A stretch of DNA of 11,321 nucleotides from Saprospiraceae bacterium (GTDB lineage Bacteria > Bacteroidota > Bacteroidia > Chitinophagales > Saprospiraceae), in the NCBI GenBank assembly GCA_007134625.1, contig SLKL01000206.1, positions 1-11,321 of the forward strand, read 5' to 3'. The position numbers and the translations under genes are program-made. The notes beneath the pieces are model-generated. The model worked only from the letters and a program-made list of their open reading frames with translations. It ran no database searches and was not told where the DNA came from. The stretch's first letter is position 1; each line of letters begins with the position of its first letter. Below are positions 8,370 to 11,321 of this stretch, one piece after another.

Positions 8370-9536
8370 ATGAAATTCAACAAACTACTTTTACTTTTAT
8401 TTCTTCCTCTATTTTTTGCTGCATGCGACAAAGACGATGACAATGGCAATGGAGGTGATGACCCAAATCTCGAGCCTATTGTATTGAGTGGAACCCAAAA
8501 TGCACCTATCGTATTAGAAAACTTATTCAACAATCCAGACAGAGTTGATTACATTGTCAATGGTAACTGGAGAATAGAAGCTCCTGTTACCGTAGAACCA
8601 GGGGTGAGATTTATGATGACGTCAGGAGCTACAATTCAGGTAAGGTCCACAGGGTCCTTTAATGTTGTCGGTGAGATAGACCGCCCAATAATTTTTGAAG
8701 GTGAGCAAGCAACCGATGGATTTTGGGATTATATCACTTTTGAAAGTAATAATCCAAATAACAGACTAGAAAATGTTATTATCAGACATGGTGGAGGAAG
8801 TAGTTTCAATAGTTATCCTGCATCGGTGGTACTAAGAAATAATGGTCAGTTAGCTATGGTGAATACTGAGATTGCAAATTCTCGAAGGAACGGTTTTCTT
8901 ATAGGGGATAATGATTCAAGAATGTCTGAGTTCAGGGAAAATATTATCTCAGACTGCGAATTTTATCCTATTTCTATTCGGACAAGTCATTTGGGGTTTA
9001 TCGATGAAAATACCGACTTTACGCGAAATAATGGGTTTAACCAAATACGAGTAGCCGGAAATACTGTAAACACCAATATAACAGTAAGGCCAGCTTCAGG
9101 CCCATATCTTTTTACTGATAATTCAAGAATTGAAGCAGGTTTAGAAATTCTACCAGGAACACTTATTCAAATGGGACCATCTGCCAGGATTGAAATCAGA
9201 TCAACAGGTAGTTTAATGGCTATAGGCACCCCTGAGGATAGAATTACCATTACGGGGGAGCAGCCTGCTAAAGGTTATTGGGATTACATCTATTTCAATG
9301 GTTCTAACTCGTCAGATAATCAGTTTAAATTCGTGGACGTTTCATATGGTGGAGGGTCAACATTTAACTGTTGTGGCGCGAATATTGCACTTGCGAGTAA
9401 TGCATTTTTCAGCATGGAACACTCGTCTATAACTCATAGTCAAAGATGGGGTATAAGAATAAGAGGTAATTCTACTTATGAAGATCTTGGGGATAATACT
9501 TTCCTGGAAAATGAACTGGGTAATATTGACGACTAG
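8370..9536 (+). CDS. Predicted surface-exposed lipoprotein with duplicated right-handed beta-helix
   Basis: A protein of 388 residues. The N-terminus is a type II signal peptide with a run of leucines and lipobox FAAC, so C19 is the lipidated residue. It is followed by DKDDD and an Asn/Gly/Asp-rich linker. Lys plus acidic residues right after the lipid Cys match the lipoprotein export signal described for Bacteroidota, which sends lipoproteins to the outer face of the outer membrane. The rest, from about residue 45, is made of short beta strands with many Asn, Gly and Ile/Val residues, as in parallel beta-helix proteins. It contains two similar halves, about 72-178 and 257-364. No polysaccharide-lyase or hydrolase catalytic motif could be identified, so a binding or structural role is as likely as an enzymatic one. 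The gene has its own promoter and ends at a strong terminator. Confidence 0.8.
   Translation: MKFNKLLLLLFLPLFFAACDKDDDNGNGGDDPNLEPIVLSGTQNAPIVLENLFNNPDRVDYIVNGNWRIEAPVTVEPGVRFMMTSGATIQVRSTGSFNVVGEIDRPIIFEGEQATDGFWDYITFESNNPNNRLENVIIRHGGGSSFNSYPASVVLRNNGQLAMVNTEIANSRRNGFLIGDNDSRMSEFRENIISDCEFYPISIRTSHLGFIDENTDFTRNNGFNQIRVAGNTVNTNITVRPASGPYLFTDNSRIEAGLEILPGTLIQMGPSARIEIRSTGSLMAIGTPEDRITITGEQPAKGYWDYIYFNGSNSSDNQFKFVDVSYGGGSTFNCCGANIALASNAFFSMEHSSITHSQRWGIRIRGNSTYEDLGDNTFLENELGNIDD
8583..9461 (+). repeat. Internal duplication in the beta-helix lipoprotein
   Basis: Two halves align with an offset of about 185 residues. Shared landmarks are a PG turn (77 and 262), IRSTGS/VRSTGS (about 92 and 277), GEQ followed by WDYI (119 and 304), GGGSSF/GGGSTF (about 141 and 327) and SRRNGF/SQRWGI near the end. 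The DNA copies have diverged, so the duplication is old. The second half alone contains a CC pair (residues 334-335). Confidence 0.75.
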
Positions 9537-9558
9537 TCAAAATCTTTAAAATTATAAT

Positions 9559-9586
9559 AAAAAGGGACAATTGCGTCCCTTTTTTT
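9559..9586 (+). terminator. Rho-independent terminator after the lipoprotein gene
   Basis: AAAAAGGGAC (9559-9568) pairs with GTCCCTTTTT (9575-9584) around a six-base AATTGC loop, and the T run continues to 9586. It lies 22 bases past the lipoprotein stop. The A-rich left arm could also let it work on the opposite strand. Confidence 0.85.
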
Positions 9587-9587
9587 A

Positions 9588-9591
9588 TTTG
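9588..9591 (+). promoter_or_regulatory. Candidate displaced -33 element (TTTG) of the antiporter promoter
   Basis: TTTG just after the terminator T run. If the insertion sequence and one copy of the 9-base target repeat are removed, this TTTG lies 21 bases from TATCTTG at 10671-10677. That is the same spacing as in the other promoters of this window. The short motif alone would carry little weight; the restored spacing is the argument. Confidence 0.4.
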
Positions 9592-9601
9592 CTATTAATA
9601 C

Positions 9602-9619
9602 TAATGCGAATCAAGGGTT
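9602..9619 (+). repeat. Left terminal inverted repeat
   Basis: TAATGCGAATCAAGGGTT, the exact inverse of 10641-10658. Outside it the match becomes patchy. Confidence 0.9.
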
Positions 9620-9680
9620 GAATGCAAAAAAAGAGCAATACATAAACCATTAAAAATCAGCAAAAAAATTATTAAATAGC

Positions 9681-9710
9681 TTGTTTAAAAGCCTGGAAAC
9701 CAGTATCTTG
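9681..9710 (+). promoter_or_regulatory. Likely transposase promoter
   Basis: TTG (9681-9683), 20 bases, then TATCTTG (9704-9710). This is one T short of the full TAnnTTTG box, but the spacing is right. A small perfect dyad, CTGG-AAA-CCAG (9693-9703), sits directly before the -7 box. The predicted leader to the ATG at 9740 is about 25 bases. Confidence 0.45.
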
Positions 9711-9739
9711 TAGGAAATTATCCACTAAATCCAAAAGAT

Positions 9740-10642
9740 ATGATTTCCGAGGCTAAGAGCATAAAGCTAATAAGAATTTACTCATTCATATGTGATCAAT
9801 ACGAAGAAAATTTAAAATATCATTGCCAAAGGTTTAGCAACAACAAGAATCCCAAATTTACAGACCAAGAAATTATGACCATTTATCTTTTTGCTATCCA
9901 TGAAGAACAACGCCTTAAACTCAAAGATATACATAGATATGCATGTGACTATCTGCATACTTGGTTTCCTAACCTAGGTTCCTATGCTGCATTTTGCAAT
10001 AGAATTAATCGTCTTTCGTCTGCATTTAGTCAACTGGGAGAATCTTTGTTAGAAAAGTTTAGACCAGTAGACTGCTCTAAAAATCAATGCTTACTTGATT
10101 CTATGCCAATTATTACTTGTTCCGGCAAAAGGAATTCAAAAGTCGCAAAAGAGCTTACAGATAAAAGTTATTGTGCTTCAAAGAACTTGTGGTACTATGG
10201 TCTAAAATTGCATGCTCTTAGTTCCAGAAGACTTAATGTTCTGCCTTTCCCTGAGCAATTACTCATAACTGCTGCCTCGGAAAATGATCTAAATGTATTT
10301 AAATCCGCTTGGCAGCATAAGAGGGATACAGAGTTTTATGGAGATAAAATTTACATAGATACTGAAATGATGACTTCAATGAACCAGAATTGTAATTCTG
10401 TATTGTACACTCCTATTAAGGAAACTAAGGGTCTAAGCACAACAATGAAACAATTCGATAAAGCTTTCAATGACTTGTATTCAAAAGCAGTCTCTAGTGT
10501 AAGGCAACCAATAGAATCACTTTTTAACTGGTTAATCCAAAAAACTGACATTCAGAATGCCAGTAAAGTCAGATCAACTGAAGGATTACTCATCCATGTC
10601 TTCGGAAAAATATCAGCAGCTTATTTATATTTAATCTTTTAA
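9740..10642 (+). CDS. IS982-family DDE transposase
   Basis: A transposase of 300 residues, close to the usual IS982 length, which would cut and join the ends of the surrounding element. The N-terminal part (about 1-105) is helical and probably binds the terminal repeats. The RNase H-like catalytic core contains D120 in LLDSMPI, D202 in YGDKIYID and E259 in RQPIESLFNWL, giving a D-81-D-56-E triad. Other family landmarks are CASKNLWYYGLKLHAL (145-160), SENDLNVF (180-187), and the C-terminal IQNASKVRSTEGLLIHVFG. The frame is open from ATG to TAA with no frameshift, and the TAA at 10640-10642 runs into the right terminal repeat. Assignment to IS982 comes from these motifs, not from a database search. 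Confidence 0.92.
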   Translation: MISEAKSIKLIRIYSFICDQYEENLKYHCQRFSNNKNPKFTDQEIMTIYLFAIHEEQRLKLKDIHRYACDYLHTWFPNLGSYAAFCNRINRLSSAFSQLGESLLEKFRPVDCSKNQCLLDSMPIITCSGKRNSKVAKELTDKSYCASKNLWYYGLKLHALSSRRLNVLPFPEQLLITAASENDLNVFKSAWQHKRDTEFYGDKIYIDTEMMTSMNQNCNSVLYTPIKETKGLSTTMKQFDKAFNDLYSKAVSSVRQPIESLFNWLIQKTDIQNASKVRSTEGLLIHVFGKISAAYLYLIF

Positions 10643-10658
10643 CCCTTGATTCGCATTA
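10641..10658 (-). repeat. Right terminal inverted repeat
   Basis: AACCCTTGATTCGCATTA, the exact inverse of 9602-9619. Its first two bases complete the transposase stop codon. The CTTG inside it supplies an outward-facing TTG at 10646-10648. Confidence 0.9.
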
Positions 10659-10677
10659 CTAATAAATGTATATCTTG
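10646..10677 (+). promoter_or_regulatory. Possible hybrid promoter of the antiporter gene
   Basis: TTG (10646-10648) inside the right terminal repeat, 22 bases, then TATCTTG (10671-10677) in the flanking DNA. The spacing is one or two bases longer than in the other promoters here. If used, transcription of the antiporter would start near 10680-10684, leaving a leader of about 35 bases to the ATG at 10718. Confidence 0.35.
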
Positions 10678-10717
10678 CGATAAATTTAAGCTTTGAATTG
10701 ATTTTTAAATTTTTCAT

Positions 10718-11321
10718 ATGGAGTGGTTAAGTACTTTAGCTCAGGAACCTTTTTTTGAATTTGCAATAATTCTGGCACTTGCAGCCATTCTAGGTGGAAT
10801 AGGCCAACTATTAAAACAACCCCTCATTGTCATGTTCATCGCTCTGGGTATTATTGCAGGTCCCGGGGTGTTGGACGTTGTACAATCAGAGGAAAATATT
10901 CACCTTCTCGCTGAAATTGGTATTGCCATTCTACTCTTTATTGTCGGTCTTAAGCTGGATTTGAGGCTAATTCAATCAACGGGTAAGATCGCCTTATTTA
11001 CCGGCTTAGGTCAGGTTATTTTTACTTCTGTAGTTGGCTATGCTATTGGTATAATGCTGGGCTTTAGTCCACTGCATAGTTTTTATATCGCCGTTGCATT
11101 GACTTTTTCCAGTACCATTATCATTGTTAAGTTACTTTCAGATAAAAAAGAAATTGATTCCCTCCATGGACAAATTGCTATAGGTTTCCTGATTGTTCAG
11201 GATATTGTGGTAATCCTTGTCATGATCGTTTTGTCTGCTATGGGTACAGGAGCTGAAACCTCAGTGGCTGAGGATGTTATTCGCACAGTTATGTACAGCA
11301 TTTTATTGGTGGTGTTTACCA
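10718..11321 (+). CDS. CPA2/Kef-type cation:proton antiporter, N-terminal part
   Basis: The first 201 codons of a membrane transporter that runs off the right edge. From the ATG at 10718 the protein has a short N-terminus, then successive hydrophobic helices at about residues 14-30, 37-50, 63-78, 90-112, 120-137 and 152-172, the start of the Na+/H+ exchanger fold. Landmarks of the Kef/CPA2 branch are LKQPLIVMFIALGIIAGPG (33-51), AILLFIVGLKLDL, and TFSSTIIIVKLLSDKKEID followed by HGQIAIGFLIVQDIVV, with the conserved Gln-Asp pair. It would exchange K+ or Na+ for protons across the inner membrane. Whether it carries a C-terminal TrkA-N/RCK regulatory domain, as KefB and KefC do, cannot be seen here. 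The insertion sequence lies directly upstream and probably affects its promoter. Confidence 0.88.
   Translation, partial: MEWLSTLAQEPFFEFAIILALAAILGGIGQLLKQPLIVMFIALGIIAGPGVLDVVQSEENIHLLAEIGIAILLFIVGLKLDLRLIQSTGKIALFTGLGQVIFTSVVGYAIGIMLGFSPLHSFYIAVALTFSSTIIIVKLLSDKKEIDSLHGQIAIGFLIVQDIVVILVMIVLSAMGTGAETSVAEDVIRTVMYSILLVVFT

Larger units (their letters stand above)
9602..10658 (+). mobile_element. Apparently intact IS982-family insertion sequence
   Basis: About 1057 bases bounded by 18-base perfect terminal inverted repeats (9602-9619 and 10641-10658) and filled by one DDE transposase gene, the usual IS982 plan and size. The stop codon of the transposase overlaps the right repeat. Flanking DNA shows AATACTAAT (9597-9605) on the left and ATTACTAAT (10655-10663) on the right, a 9-base near-direct repeat with one mismatch that partly overlaps the inverted repeats. 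The outer four bases could therefore belong to the element or to the target, and the true ends may be 9606 and 10654. The transposase frame and both ends look undamaged, so the copy may still be active. Confidence 0.85.

Noticed and set aside
8370..9536. Polysaccharide lyase or pectinase because of the beta-helix
   Set aside because: No catalytic Asp/Lys/Arg motif typical of those families could be identified; the fold alone does not show activity.
9537..10717. Passenger or accessory gene carried by the mobile element
   Set aside because: The space between the terminal repeats holds only the transposase and about 120 bases of leader; no second gene fits.

Overview
The window looks like chromosomal DNA of a Bacteroidota (Bacteroidetes) bacterium, most plausibly a Saprospiraceae- or Cytophagales-like gliding or surface-colonising lineage. 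Three kinds of evidence support this. Two large secreted proteins end in the two classes of type IX secretion (T9SS) sorting domain, one type A and one type B. A lipoprotein carries an acidic lysine-aspartate motif directly after its lipid-anchor cysteine. The promoters fit the Bacteroidota form, TTG or TTTG, then 20-21 bases, then TAnnTTTG, rather than the enterobacterial -35/-10 form. The DNA is AT-rich. No taxonomic search was possible, so the family-level placement is inference.

Layout. Positions 1-175 (minus) hold the start of a gene for a small membrane-anchored protein of unknown function, running off the left edge. Positions 207-3422 (minus) encode a multidomain secreted metzincin metalloprotease with dockerin-like and cohesin-like regions and a type A T9SS signal. 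A divergent promoter region (about 3423-3576) separates it from a giant cell-surface protein at 3577-8283 (plus). That protein has an N-terminal beta-sandwich, an L-type (legume-like) lectin domain, two short repeats, a regular train of ten Cys-Trp-Cys Ig-like modules, and a type B T9SS signal. Next is a predicted surface lipoprotein with a duplicated beta-helix (8370-9536), closed by a strong intrinsic terminator. An apparently intact IS982-type insertion sequence follows (about 9602-10658; transposase 9740-10642). At the right edge is the first half of a CPA2/Kef-type cation:proton antiporter (from 10718).

The divergent protease and lectin-adhesin pair, together with the lipoprotein, read as cell-surface functions: attachment to glycans and digestion of protein outside the cell. 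Each gene has its own promoter, so this is a neighbourhood rather than one operon. The two most useful new observations are these. The promoter of the giant adhesin lies inside the longest reading frame, which moves its start to position 3577. The insertion sequence appears to have landed exactly between the -33 and -7 elements of the antiporter promoter, with its right terminal repeat supplying a substitute TTG. I see no defence system, CRISPR array, tRNA or rRNA in this window.
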